Shown here: positions 43,681-55,790 of the stretch, one piece after another | How the letters are laid out: each line of letters starts with the position of its first letter | Numbering within the stretch: position 1 is the first letter of the stretch | NCBI GenBank assembly: GCA_003996215.1 | Contig: QJPP01001581.1 | Span: 186,001-250,000 of the forward strand | Reading direction: 5' to 3' | From: Jaltomata sinuosa | Taxonomy: Eukaryota; Streptophyta; Magnoliopsida; Solanales; Solanaceae | Length of the DNA: 64,000 nt | Made by a program: the position numbers and the translations under genes | The notes under the pieces: generated by a model | The model's database searches: none | Told to the model about the DNA's origin: nothing | The model's input: the letters and a program-made list of their open reading frames with translations, nothing else

Positions 43681-45906
43681 TTACTGAAGCTAAACCATCT
43701 TACAACCTGGTATCACAACATAGAAGCCACCACTACATATACAGAGTACAAGAGGGTACAAAATACAAATATGAAACTCTCTCTGAATAGAAAAAGAGAA
43801 CATGGTACAAAAGAGGAATTAAAAGCCAAGCCCCGGTCGCCAGGAGCTCACCCCAAGTCTCAGATGTCAAGAAAAACTGCACGAGTCTGCGCGTAATCAA
43901 CGATGATAGCTCATACTAGGATCTGCACCAAAAGATGCAGAAGTATAGTATGAGCACCAATTGCAAAGAAACGGGTACCTAGCAGGCATCATAGGCCGAC
44001 TGAGCGCATATAAGATATAAAAGCAGTAAATAGCAGATACTGACGAAACTAGTCACAGAAGCAATCAAAGAAAATCACACGGAAGCTAGCAACGAATAGA
44101 AGACAAGGGGAATATAAGTATGATATGCTAGCCACAAAAAATATATCACAGAACACAAGTGAATGAATAGAGAATGCACCTGGATCCTTGCAACAACAAT
44201 ATATAGAGAGAGTTTAAGAAATATGAAAGTATACCGATAAGCTCAATTAAAAGGGAAGAAGGAAAAACAACTAGTAATAAACATGCTCGAAATACAACTC
44301 AAAAAGTAACGGTGATCAGAGAATAACTCACAAGTAGTTATAATATGAGCAAGTATTACAGTAGGATCGAGGAAAACTAATCTACCTACAGTCCCAACAG
44401 GCGCCCATACACCTCAGGAACACATACAAGTGAATAAAACTTTTCGGCATCCCATACTACCAGAGCGTACACTCAACAAATAGCAAACAAGGGTGGAACT
44501 GTACAACTAATGCATGATGTGATGTGATATGATAAGGTGGTACCATATGCACCTCCTCCGATGCTCATAGGACCATCAAGTAAGACCTATAAAAGGCTTC
44601 CCCCGTATACCTCTACTACTCTGTATACCCCTCATTTGACACTCTCAACCCGTTGCCCCTAGTCTAGATTGACGAGGTCCATGGAGGTCTTCTCAACCAC
44701 ATACAACTCTCAATATCTCAATAACCATGATCAAAATCTATTTGGGTCAAAAATCAGTAGAAAAAGTAATGTCTAGCGCTTTGGTCCAGCTGAGCCTAGT
44801 ATCATATCAAAATTAGTAGTAAATCATATCTAGCACTCCGGCGCAACCGAGTCTATAATCAGTGTGAAAACCATTATAAACCCTCTTTTACTTCAAGAAG
44901 ATCCATAAGAATAGGTTCAAATCCACTTATAGTCATTTATATGGAAAACGAGCCCTCGGGGCCATACAAAGTTAGAAAACTGGTGATAACTTGGCCCACA
45001 ACCACAGTGGTAGTAAATCAAATGCAGAAAACCTTTTTTTCATGATAATAAAGATATGCTCGAGAACAATCAATAGCCTAACGGCTCACAATCAATCTAC
45101 CGGCCCTGCACAGGCTCAATCCATTCTACAGCATAGATAACCAGCTCATAATAGTAAATTAATGTCCAGGACTCACAGACATTTCCACATCATCCCACCA
45201 TCTATGGTCTAAAGGCAAGTACAAGGCCACACAGGGCCATAAGGGGCAATGCTACAAAACCAATTAGAATACTAAAATTAACATATGAAATAAGACGGAC
45301 GGGAAGAAAGAAGACAAGGCTTGGGGTGCCAACCTAGTAACCCCAACCCAAATATGCTAAATAATATAATTATAGCCTATATACGCAAAGTCTAAGGTAG
45401 GGAAACCATAATCTACCTGGCGTCCGATGAAAAGCTGTTGGAAAGCCAAAGCCCAAGCCTGAACTGCTACCATAATCACACTATCACGAATGTAATCTAC
45501 GCGTTAAAACAAAGCTAACGACACCCATAGTGCTAAAAGTTTAGCCGGGTTAAAATTCAAGTCAAAAGCGGGCTTGTGGGCCCTATAATCTGAAACTAGA
45601 ATGAAAATTACTACAATGTTCCCAACATTGCCAAGAGTACATGCTCAAAAATTGAGCAAAAATTGATCAACGAAAGGGTTCAAAACAGCCCTTATAACCC
45701 CAAGAATCAAGGAGAGAATTTAAAGGAAAATTAAAAGAATTAAACGAGAAAAGTTACCAAATTACGACAAGGAGACAATCATGAACAAAATATGATCACC
45801 CCCAACACTTTGGAATGGATCAGAACTAGTAAAGGAGCTTTGAAGCTCAAAAACAATAGAAGAAAATATTTTGGGAGAGATTGAAATGAAATAAAGAAGA
45901 AGGCCA

Positions 45907-46140
45907 GCTTATATGCTGCCAGCAGTCTAGGCGCAGGCGCGGCCCAGGCGCCGCAGAGGTGCCATCGACATAGCGGGCGATGAGGAACAGGCATGCCCCC
46001 TTCTAAATCTGCCAGGCACCAAAGGCGCAGCACCCAGGGCGCTGGTACGGCCAAGGCACCCGTTGTTGTGCCATACCAGAAGCAGCAGCAACCAGTTGCA
46101 TGCACAACCCAAAACCTATCCGATCGCGCACTCGGGGAAT
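45907..46140 (-). promoter_or_regulatory. GC-rich U3 phrase array and TATA box
   Basis: GGCGCAGGCGCGGCCCAGGC, GGCGCCGCAGAGGTGCC, GGCGCAGCACCCAGG, GGGCGCTGGTACGGCC and CGATCGCGCACTCGG cluster ahead of the minus-strand TATA box ATATAAGC. It stands out as a GC island in AT-rich DNA. Long antisense open frames over it come from this composition. Confidence 0.65.
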
Positions 46141-46768
46141 AATCTTAACCTCGAGAACACAAACAAAAGGTGCTATCCTACTAGAAATGGCATTCTAGAA
46201 TTAACAAAATCGATGAAACTTCCAATGGAGGTCATTTCAGAGAAAAGTGGGCCCCATGCCTAACTAGCCAACCTTATCCAAAATGGAACCTAAAGGCTAA
46301 ATACAGGTTCAAAAGCCTCGGGACCTGAACCAAAGGTCCCTCTAGCCCAAAGTAATATTGCGGAGCTAACAACGCTGGAGGAATTCCCATTTGAGGTCTT
46401 CTTCTCCGAATGTTGACCAAAGTCAAACTTCTAAGTTCAACTAGCTAGAAAACAGAAAAAGCAAGATAAAATCAAACTGAAAGCTCCCATACCCTGGCCA
46501 AGGGTCCAACTAGACCCAAGTCTACACTCCGGAGCTAATAGAGCTATGAGAATTTGATTCTGAGCACGCTTGATAAGAATGCTGACCAAAGTCAACGATT
46601 TCCTAAGTTAATGCTCTAAAATAGGAAAATAGTCATAATGACCTAATGAACGGCCCGAGCACCAAACCACCTGTCCCAGCAAGTCATAAATGACTTGGGG
46701 CCACTACAGGCAAGCTCTAACAATACAAAGAAAGCAAAAATTCAAGAATGACTGGAAGGGTCATTACA

Positions 46769-46800
46769 TCACCCACTACTAAAAAGGACTTTCGTCCGTG
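46769..46800 (-). other. polypurine side of minus-strand chromovirus
   Basis: On the minus strand TCCTTTTTAGTAGTGGGTGA abuts TGTAATGACC. The same AGTAGTGG-GA run precedes LTR1 copy B at 28,922. Confidence 0.65.
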
Positions 46801-47960
46801 AAAGTCAAGAAAAGGGAGTACCTGAAGGCTCAAACAATTATGGATTCTGAGCCTACATATCTCTCTCTCTGTATTCCACTGCAAAAATGTGACTCATCCG
46901 GAACATAACGTCTCAACATTGATACATGGAAAACTGGATGCATAGCTAAAACATAGGAGGCAAAGCTAATAGATAAGCAACACTACCAACCCTATAAAGA
47001 ATCCTAAATGCCCCAATATACCGGGGGCTAAGCTTTCCCTTCCTATCAAATCTCATCACGCTCTTCATGGGCGATACACAGAGAACTACCATGTCACAAA
47101 CACTGAACTCTAAGTCATAAAGTTTATGATCTGCATAAGTCTTCTGCCTACTCTGGGCTTCCATAGCTTGTCCTAAATCACCCAGACTTTGTCTAAGGAA
47201 TCACGAAGCAAGTTTGTGCTCTGCGGCCTGGATTCCAAACCATCAAACTAACCCACTGGTGATCTACAATGCCTACTATACAACGCCTTGTAAGGTGCCA
47301 TGCCAATGCTTGAGTAATAACTATTATTATATGAGAACTCTACTAATGGCACATACTGATCTGATGAACCTCCAGAGTTAATAATACAGGCCCGCAACAT
47401 GTCCTCGAGGACCTGGATAGTCCTCTCAAACTGGCCATCTGTCTGAGGGTGAAGTGCAGTGCTAGGCTAAACCTCTGTACCCTTCTCTTGCTGAATATTC
47501 CTCCAAAACTAGGAGATAAACTGAGTTCCACGGTTCGAAATAATAAACATTGTAACTCCATGCAAATGAACCACCTCACGGAGATAAATGTGGGCCAACT
47601 TTGGTGCACTATAGGAAGAATGAAACAGCAAGAAGTGTGTAAACTTAGTCAGCCTATCAATAATAACTTAATAGAGTCAAGCTCTCGAGAAGTGCATGGA
47701 AACTGTGCTATGAAGTCCATAGTGATCTTTTCCCACTTTCACTCAGGAATGGGAAGTCTCTGAATCAATCCACCAGGTATCATGTGCTCGAACTTAACCT
47801 GTTTACAGTTCAAGCACCAAGATACAAACTCTACTATATCCCGCTTCATACCACTCTACTAGTAAATCTACCTCAAATCTCTATACTTCTTAGTTGTGCT
47901 CGGATGGATCAAATATCTGGAACAATGCACCTCATGGAGAATCAACTGAATCAAGTCCTC
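46801..47960 (-). pseudogene. INT: integrase (fragmented; chromodomain not seen)
   Basis: The C-terminal GPY/F-like part is clear: YADHKLYDLEFSVCDMVVL, SPMKSVMRFDRKGKLSPRYI, FRILYRVGSVAYLLALPPMF (47,164-46,946). Core fragments lie at 47,960-47,170 with stops and frame changes (for example scraps of the DGQ/ERTIQVLEDML and YNNSY regions). After the GPY/F part the frame breaks. It ends LDFHGRKSFLVVGDV without a recognisable chromodomain, which appears lost by deletion. Confidence 0.75.
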
Positions 47961-48249
47961 AACTCTCAAAACACAAAGGCGACTATCAAACCTCAAAACA
48001 CCATCAGAATCTAAAGTAGCCTTGTTGACCTCACGCCGAACAACCTCATTTTGAATATCATAAAACCACTGATCCTCTAACTAAAGTTAGTGAATCTGAT
48101 CAACAAAAGTAGAATGGACCTCAACACTGGCAAGAACTCTGCTGGGATCTGACTAATTAAGTTAAACCAAATGGTTAGCCAAGGACTGGATATCCAAGGC
48201 CAATGGTCTCTCTGAAACTAAAAAAGAAACCAAGTTACGTATACTTACT

Positions 48250-48680
48250 GCCTTCTAGCTCAGGCATCCACTACCATATTTGCCTTGCCCAAATGGTACA
48301 TGATAGTGAAATTATAGTGCTTCAGTAACTCAATCTATCCCCATTACCTAGAGTTCAGCTCTTGCTGACTCGTGATGTACTGAAGACTATGGTGGTTGGT
48401 GTAGATTTCATAGTGAACTCCATATAGATAATGCCTCCAGATCTTAAGCGCGAAAACTATCATCGCCAACTCCAAGTCATGAGTGCGGTAGTTGTATGCA
48501 TGAACCTTCAGCTGCCTTAATGCATAAGCTATCACACAACCATGCTACATCAACACATAACCAAGACCCACTGACAAAGCATCACAATACACTGAGAAGC
48601 CCTGACCCTCAACTGGCAATGTCAACATCAGAGCTGTAGTCAATAAGGCCTTAAGCCTCTGGAAACTATCCTTGCGCTGA
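48250..48680 (-). pseudogene. RH: RNase H
   Basis: Sequence corresponding to LTALMLTLPVEGQGFSVYCD (near 48,600) leads to MIAYALRQLKVHAYNYRTHD, LELAMIVFALKIWRHYLYGV and HYEIYTNHHSLQYITSQQEL (48,535-48,344). The family has FTDHKSL where Y-T-N-H is read here, so a catalytic Asp is changed to Asn. Stops follow. Confidence 0.8.
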
Positions 48681-49500
48681 TCTGACCACTAAAATGGAAT
48701 ATCCTTCCTAGTTAGCCTAGTCAAAGGTGCTACTATAGAAGAAAATCCCTCGATGAACCATCTGTAATACCCTACCAACACAATGAAACTGCGAACATTG
48801 GTAGGACTAGTAGGCCTCGGGTAATCACGAATGGCTGAAATCTTCCTTAAGTTCACTCTAATCCCATAATTAGACACCACATGTCCTAGGAATACTACTG
48901 ACCCAAGCAAAAACTCACACTTTGAGAACTTGGCACAAAGTTGATGATCACTCAAAGTCTAGAGTATAATCCTCAAGTTTTGCTCAAGCTCATCTCCACT
49001 CCATGAGTATATCAGTATGTCGTTAATAAAGACTATCATGAATAAATCAAAGTATGGCTTGAGCACCCGATGCATCAAGTCCATGAAAGCTGCGGGAGTA
49101 TTAGTCAACCCAAAAGACATCACCAGGAACTCATGATGGCCATAATGTGTCCTAAATGTTGTCTTAGGGATGTCCTCCTCCCTAATCCTCAACTGGTGGT
49201 ACCCTGACTTTAGATCTATCTTAGAAAATATGGCCGAACCCTGGAGGTGATCAAACAAGTCATCTATATGCGGCATTGGATACCTATTCTCCACAGTCAC
49301 CTTATTTGATTGCCGATAATCAATACATATCCACATTGAACCATCTTTCATCTTCACAAATAGAACTGGAGTACCCCAAGGTGACACACTCGGCCTAGTG
49401 AAACCCTTAGCTAAAAAGTCCTGAAGTTTATCCTTAAGCCCCTGTAATATAGATGGAGCCATCGATATAGTGTAATAAAAATAGGCCTAGTGCCCGGCTC
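48681..49500 (-). pseudogene. RT: reverse transcriptase with catalytic Asp to Asn
   Basis: MAPSILQGLKDKLQDFLAKG, WGTPVLFVKMKDGSMWICID, KVTVENRYPMPHIDDLFDHL, FSKIDLKSGYHQLRIREEDI and FLVMSFGLTNTPAAFMDLMH are well preserved (49,462-48,959). The catalytic block reads VFINDILIYS instead of FIDD: the Asn codon is at 49,022-49,024 (complement). After a stop at 48,959 the frame continues LSDHQLCAKFSKCEFLLGSV and YYRWFIEGFSSIVAPLTRLT. The D-to-N change alone would abolish polymerisation. Confidence 0.9.
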
Positions 49501-49729
49501 TAACTCAATGGAAAAGTGAATGTCACGCTCAAGTGGAAGGCCTGGTAGGTTTGTCAAAAACACATCTAGGAAGTCTCTGATGACAGGAATTGACTCGGAA
49601 AAAAAAGTGTCAGGGATAGCATCTTAGACATATGCTAGATAAGCTAAACATCCGCACAAAATCAACTTCATATCATAAAGATAAGAAATGATCCCAGACG
49701 GTGTGCGGCTAAAAGAACCTTTCCATACA

Positions 49730-50107
49730 CCATCCATGGCTATGGTAACAGTCTTGGCATAGCAATCAAAAACCACAGTGAGGGGATAACCAATCTATGC
49801 CAAGAATCACATAAAAATCTAACATGTATAATATCATCAGGTCATCCCAAGTCTCAAGGTCACCAATAACAATCAAGTAGGATCTAACAATATGATGCAC
49901 TACAAAAAAATTACCTACTGGGGTAGCAACAAAAACAGGCACAGATAACGGCTCACTAGCCAACCCCAAACAAGGAACAAAGTAGGCAGATACATACGAG
50001 CATGTAGAACCAGGATCAAATAATGCTAAAGCTGACTGGCGGCAGACATAAATCATACATGTGATTACCACATCTGAGGCCTCTGCCTTTAGTCTACCAT
50101 AGACCAT
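49730..50107 (-). pseudogene. pro: aspartic protease
   Basis: SALALFDPGSTCSYVSAYFV holds the intact DPGST active site, and YVILGIDWLSPHCGF the later LGIDWL block. The domain is open for 113 codons (50,107-49,766). This is one of the few catalytic sites in the window without a visible lesion, though flanked by stops. Confidence 0.85.
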
Positions 50108-50180
50108 ATAGAACTGACGTCAACTACCACCTGATTGACCGCCATCCTAACCACCTATTCTTCCATGGTCCACTTCTACT

Positions 50181-51590
50181 CTAAACATCACCTTCTTTAA
50201 TTGGTGGCTGCACTGTTATGAGAGGTTGAGCATACTGAGCGGCTGGCTGAAATTGACTCCGTTGGGGGCACTCTCTGGCATAGTGACCAATGATGCCACA
50301 CTCATAGCGTGACCCTGATATCCCACCCTGTCGAGAAGAACTAGTTGAACTGGTATGGCCACCATAGCCTGATGCCCCATATGTTGTACCCCTCGACGAC
50401 TGACCACTGTAACCATGCTGACCACTATGACCTTGATCAAACAAAGGTCCACCTGAAGTCTGAAGTAATTCCTGAGCTATCCGGCTAGACTAGCCCTGAT
50501 ACTGCTATAGGTGAGACCCTCACCCCCACTAACTTGAACCTCTTTGTTGAACCAAGAATGATTGAAACTGCCTTGATGGCATGGCCTCTTATCTCTGGCC
50601 CGGGGATTATGACGATGTAGATCCTCTATAGTATGGACATGGTCTGCTATATCCTAGAATGGTCACCTACTAGCAACTAGTATCTCAGCAGTCTGTCCAA
50701 GCTTGGTCCTCATTCCCTAAATAAACCACTGAACCCTGTCTGGCTGTAGGAATAATCATAGCCCCAAATGGAGCCAACTGGTGCAAACAGGTCCCTGTAC
50801 ACAGATACCAACATAGATCCCTGTATCAGTCTAGTAAACTACTCCCAACAATGCTCACGATCGGTCTGAGGAAAGAACTTGGACATAAAGGCCTCATAGA
50901 ACACTTTCTAAGACAATTGAGGAGATTGAGACAATATGCAAGATACCTGGGCCCTCCACCAAAGCTTAGTTGGTCCCTCTAGCTGATAAGTAGTATAACC
51001 GACCCTGTGAGTATCTAACAACCTAAGATAATTAAGCATCTCCTCACAAGTAGAAATGAAATCATAAGCATCCTGACTGAGAGCACCATAGAACCTCGGT
51101 GGAGACAATCTTATAAATTAGCTCAAGGCCTTCTACTCTGACTCTATTATAACTTGGCAAGGAGCAACAGGCTGAGCAACTAAAGGTACTAGAAGAACCT
51201 CTGCACAGGGAGCCACAATAGCAGGTTGCGTTCCTGAACTCTGAGCACCCAAGGCTACCCCTTGAGGGGATGTATGTGCTATATCTGAAGACTGACCCCC
51301 AACACTACCCAACAACTGGAGAAACAAACCTCAAATATCTGATGAAAGACCTGGGGCTGGTACTGATGCTTCTACTAACCCTTATGGCACTTGGACTGCC
51401 CCCTAGCTACTAGCTACTGATCTGTGACTAACTTAGGCTCGACCTCAGCCTCAGGGGCGCTAACTGGTGCTGCTGCTTGGGAACATCCTTGACCTTTACC
51501 TTTGCAACCATCGTGGCCCCTAGCTTGAGTCAGGTATGCTGGCATCAAAGACTCGCCCTCACTCACTGCCAAAGATCTGATATGAGCCAT
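50181..51590 (-). pseudogene. gag: chromovirus gag with first zinc-knuckle Cys lost
   Basis: MAHIRSLAVSEGESLMPAYL begins near 51,590. A Pro/Ala/Gln-rich part (51,327-51,133) precedes SPPRFYGALSQDAYDFISTC and YTTYQLEGPTKLWWRAQ (51,108-50,908), a standard gag core. The nucleocapsid part near 50,310 reads SRYECGIIGHYARECPQ, where the first Cys of the CCHC knuckle is Arg (TGC to CGC). Several in-frame stops occur between. Confidence 0.84.
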
Positions 51591-51759
51591 CTACAGAAGA
51601 GTGAAGTAGAACAAATCTAGGAACTATCTAAGATAACACGCATGACATAAAAGCAACAAAATATCCATATTTCCTAAAATTCCAATGTAGCCTTTCGAAG
51701 ATAGAGTACAAATGTCTCTGCCCCAATATGCAGGACTTTACTAGACATTGGCTCCTATA

Positions 51760-51774
51760 CCGCTGACACCGGTG
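51760..51774 (-). other. possible displaced primer-binding site
   Basis: On the minus strand CACCGGTGTCAGCGG weakly resembles TGGTATCAGAGC but lies about 20 nt from the LTR end. It may be a decayed or displaced tRNA-iMet site. Confidence 0.3.
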
Positions 51775-51794
51775 ATCCTAGGCTAATAAAAAGC

Positions 51795-54271
51795 TGTCAT
51801 AACCCAATTTCTAAGGTCATTAAAGCACCTACAATCCCCCTTGTAGGTGTACCAATCCTTTTAGAATGAAATGGTTAGTAATGGGCCACTAAAGAAGTTA
51901 TGCAAGTACAAGATAGAGAAGTAAGGGGAAGAATGTAAAGAAGATATAAAAAGAAGAAAAACAACTTGAAATATGTGTATATATATATATATATATGGAA
52001 GCTAAACCATCCATAACCTGGTATCACAACATAGAAGCCACTACTATATATATAGAGTACAAAAGGGTAAAATATGTCAATATGCAACTATCTCTGAATA
52101 GCAAAAGAGCACATGGTACAAAAGAAGAGATAAAAGTCAAGCCCCAAGCGCTAGGAGCTCACCCCAAGTCTCGGATGTTAGAAAGCACTGCACGAGTCTG
52201 CGCACAATCAATAATGATAGCTCACACTAGGATCTGCACCAAAAGATATAGAAGTGTAGTATGAGCACCATTTGTAAAGCAACGGGTATTGAGTAGGCAC
52301 TATAGGGCGACTGAGCGCATATAAGATTTAAAAGAAGTAAATAGCAGATAATGATGAAAGTAGTCATAGAAGTAAACAAAGGAAAGCACACAGAAGTTAG
52401 CAACGAATAGAAGACAAAGGGAATACAAGTGTGTTATGTTAGCCACATAAGATATATCACAGAAAATAGGTTAAAGAATAGAGAATGCACATGGATCCTT
52501 GCAACAACAATATATACAGAGAGTTTAAGAAATATGGCGGTATACCAGTAACCTCAAATAAAAAGGAAGGAAAAATAACTAGTAATAAACATGCTCAAAA
52601 TACAACTCACAAAGTAAGGGTGATAGGAGAATAACTCAAAAGTAGCTATAATATAAGCAAGTATTACAATAGGATCGAGGAAAAATAATCTACCTACAGT
52701 TTTGATGAGTGCCCATACACCCAGAGAACACATACAAGTGAAAACAAACCCTCTGACATCCCATACTACCAAAGTGTACACTCAATAAATAGCAAACAAG
52801 GGTGGAATCATACAAACAATGCATGATATGATGTGATATGATCAGGTGGCACTGTATGCACCTCCTTCAATGCCCGTAGGCCCAGTAGGTAGGACCCATG
52901 AAAGGCTTCCACATATACCTCTACTACTCCGTATACTCATCCTCTAGCACTCTCAGCCCGTAGCCCCTAGTCCAGATTGAAAAGGTTCATGGACATCTCT
53001 TGGACCACATACAACTCTCAATAACCGTGCTAAAAATCTATTCGGGTCTAAAATCAGTAGAAAAAGTCATGTTTAGCCTTCCGTCCCAGCCGAGCCTAGT
53101 ATCGTATCAAAATAAGTAGTAAATCATATCTAGTACTCCAGCCCAGCCGAGTCTAGAATCAATGTGAAAACCATTATAAAACCTCTTTTACTTTAAAAAG
53201 ATCCATAAAAACAGGTTTAAATCCACTTATAGTCATTTATATGGAAAATAGGCTCATGGGGCCATGCAAAGTTAGAAAACTGGTGATAACTTGGCCCGTA
53301 GCCATAGTGGTAGTAAATCAAATGCAGAAAACCTATTTTCCATGATAATAATGATATGATCGAGTACAATCAATAGCCCAATGGCTCAGAATCAACCCAT
53401 CAGCCCTGAATAGGCTCAATCTGTTCTACAGCATAACTAACTAGCTCATAATAGTAAATCAATGTCTGGGACTCATAGACATTTCCCAATCGTCTCACCA
53501 TCTATGGTCCAAAAGCAAGTACAAGTCCATATGGTACCACAAAGGGTGGTGCTACAAAACCAATTAGAATACTAAAACAAACGTATGAAATGAGATAGAA
53601 GGGAAGAAAGCGGACAAGTTTTGGAGTGCCAACCTAGTAACCCCAACCCAAAGATGCTAAATAATATAATTATAGCCTATATACGCAAAGTCTAACGTAG
53701 GAAAAGCGTAACGTACCTAGCATCAGATGAAAAGTTGTTGGGAAGTCATAGCCCGAGCCTAAACTACTCCGAGAGGCTATGAACACCAATCACACTATCA
53801 AGAATGTAATCTACGTATTAAAACAAAGCTAACAATCTCCATATTTCTAAAAGTATAGTCGGGTTAAAACCTGGGTCAAAAACGGACCTATAGGCCCCAT
53901 AACTTGAAATTGGAACAAAAATTACTATAATAATCCTAACATTTCCTGGAGGACATGCTCAAAAATTAAGAAGAAATTGAGCAACATAAGGGATAAAAAT
54001 AGCCCTTAGAACCACAAGAATCAAGGAGGGAATTTAGAGGAAAATTAATGGAATTAATGAGAAAATTTACCAAATTACGACAAGGAGACGATCATGACCA
54101 AGAGATGATCACCCCCAGCACCTTGGAATGGATCGGAACTGGTAAAGGATCTTTAGAGCTTAAAAACAATAGAGGAAAATGTTTTGGGAGAGTTTTAAAT
54201 GAAATGAAGAAGACGGCCAGCTCATATGCTGCCAACCATCTAGGCGCAGGCGCGGCCCAAGCACCGCAGGG
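51795..54271 (-). repeat. 5' LTR of minus-strand chromovirus (truncated)
   Basis: Aligns with 43,451-45,955 (TGTCATAACCC start on the plus strand; GATCTGCACCAAAAGAT; GGCGCAGGCGCGGCCCAAGC near the end). It stops inside the GC-rich U3 array at CCGCAGG, where the Athila LTR begins. Candidate target duplication is caggg (54,267-54,271). Confidence 0.85.
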
Positions 54272-55755
54272 TGATAATGCTCAAATGACACTCTCCATTA
54301 TGGAGTTGACGGTGATCATTAATAAAAACAAAATTATATTACCCGACAAGAGTCAGGGTCGATCCCACAAGAAATGGTAGCTTAGCCAATGAGATTGTAG
54401 AAAGGACCTCACAAAAGGAGGAGATTGTCCAAATAACAAATAATGTAAAAGGGCAAGATTGGGAATCTTTCACAATTTAATTCTTAACCAAATAATAAAG
54501 TAAATGTGAGGTGTAAACAAGAGAGAGGAAGACTAGGGATGTACTTCTAATGGAACTCAATAATAGGTCAAGGTACTTGCTCAATTGTGTAAATTCTCAC
54601 TAAACAACATGGGTAGCATTTGTTTTAGGCATGAATGTTAATCTTTTGATCTCACAATCATTTATCCAATGGTCTTTGTTCAAGAACCATTTTTTAGGCA
54701 TAAATAAACCAATATAGGCTTGGGGAGGTCACACTATATCTAGCTTAGACCCTTAAATGGGTGTTTTCGATGAATTGAGTTATTTCTAGTCTCAATCTAC
54801 GTGAAATCCCAAGTACCCACTAGCAATTTCACATCCAAAATTATGAACCCCTTTCTCAAGCAAGAACACAATCAAGTAAATTAAATCAAGATTTGCAACC
54901 ACCAATTTTAGAGTTAAAATATGGTGAAATCACTAGACCCATATCATATTAGAAATTCTAAACACAAATAAGCAAGACCCATACTCTTTTATCAAATACT
55001 CATCATCAACACATCCCTAGACATGGAGACTTAGCCAGTAATGCTAAAAGAAGAACAAAGTATACCCATAGGGAAATTCTAATTCATTTTCATTAATTAT
55101 AGCTAGAATCTAATATCCAAGATCAAATTTACAAGTCCAAGGTTGACGATTGAGAGAATTGAGTGAAACCCTCTATCTTGCTTTGGGAGAGAAACTTGCT
55201 CAAAAACTGAAAACTATTCAAAAACTCTAAAAAAACTATGCCAAAATTGGGTTTTAGAATGTTCCGAATTCGTCATACAAAAGTGGACAAAATTGTCCCT
55301 CAGGAGCTATGCGGCGCGATGTGTGCTTCACAAGTTATGTTGTAGGCATCGCACAACTCTTCACAAGCAAACCAGTGACTTGGTCGATCTTTAATTGTCA
55401 TGCGAAGAGGGGTGCAGTTCACACTAGGCCTTGTACGTGTCGCACGACAACCGCACCCCTTGACAGATTCTTCTCTTTTTCTTCTGAGCTTCATACAGAG
55501 GGAGGTGCGGACTGCACCAAGGGTTGTGCATGTCGCACGGCGGCCGCACCTCTTGGCAGAATTTTCATCTCACTTGATCACTTCACACTTCAACTCCATT
55601 TGAGCTCTTTTGGGTCCAATTCCTTGTTTTCTATCTTTGACTAAGAGTACCTGCATTCACATCAATAAAGGCCATTTGAACCTCTAATTCTCATCAAACT
55701 ATAGCAATAATTCATGATTAAAGGCTCAATAAGTTGGTAGATTACCAACTTATCA
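54272..55755 (-). repeat. 3' LTR of minus-strand Athila
   Basis: 1484 bp, minus strand TGATAAGTTGG (55,755) to AGCATTATCA (54,272). U3 phrases TGCGGCGCGATGTGTGC, GTGCAGTTCACAC, GTGCGGACTGCACC, GTCGCACGGCGGCCGCAC lie at 55,300-55,560. The expected TATA position is degenerate. Open frames of 60-110 codons over this array arise from the phrase repeats. Confidence 0.88.
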
Positions 55756-55790
55756 AACCCCCAAACTTGAACTATTGCTTGTCCTCAAGC
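55756..55790 (-). other. polypurine tract with hairpin
   Basis: Minus strand GCTTGAGGACAAGCAATAGT then TCAAGTTTGGGGGTT, directly before TGATAAG. Better preserved than the other Athila copies. Confidence 0.82.

Larger units (their letters stand above)
43451..46768 (-). repeat. 3' LTR of minus-strand chromovirus
   Basis: Minus strand TGTAATGACCCTTCCAGTC (46,768) to GGGTGGTGACA (43,451), 3318 bp. The promoter TATA (GCATATAAGC on the minus strand, 45,907-45,916) has a GC-rich phrase array upstream at 45,930-46,140. A TA microsatellite lies at 43,634-43,680. Confidence 0.88.
43451..54271 (-). mobile_element. minus-strand chromovirus, 5' LTR truncated by later insertion
   Basis: 3' LTR 43,451-46,768, interior 46,769-51,794 with gag, protease, RT, RNase H and integrase on the minus strand, and 5' LTR from 51,795. 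The 5' LTR breaks at 54,271 where an Athila LTR starts; the rest presumably lies beyond 64,000. It is related to the LTR1 family (TGTAATGACCC opening, about 3.3 kb). The left flank tacta (43,446-43,450) is the candidate target duplication but has no partner in the window. Confidence 0.85.

Noticed and set aside
45779..46112. Two overlapping Ala/Leu/Cys-rich open frames
   Set aside because: They cover the GC-rich U3 array and TATA box of an LTR; GC-rich DNA has few stops.
55300..55644. Open frames with repeated CTRTT/CRTAAAPL-like residues
   Set aside because: Translation of the GTGC-GAT-GCAC phrase array in an LTR; no start context and both strands are open.
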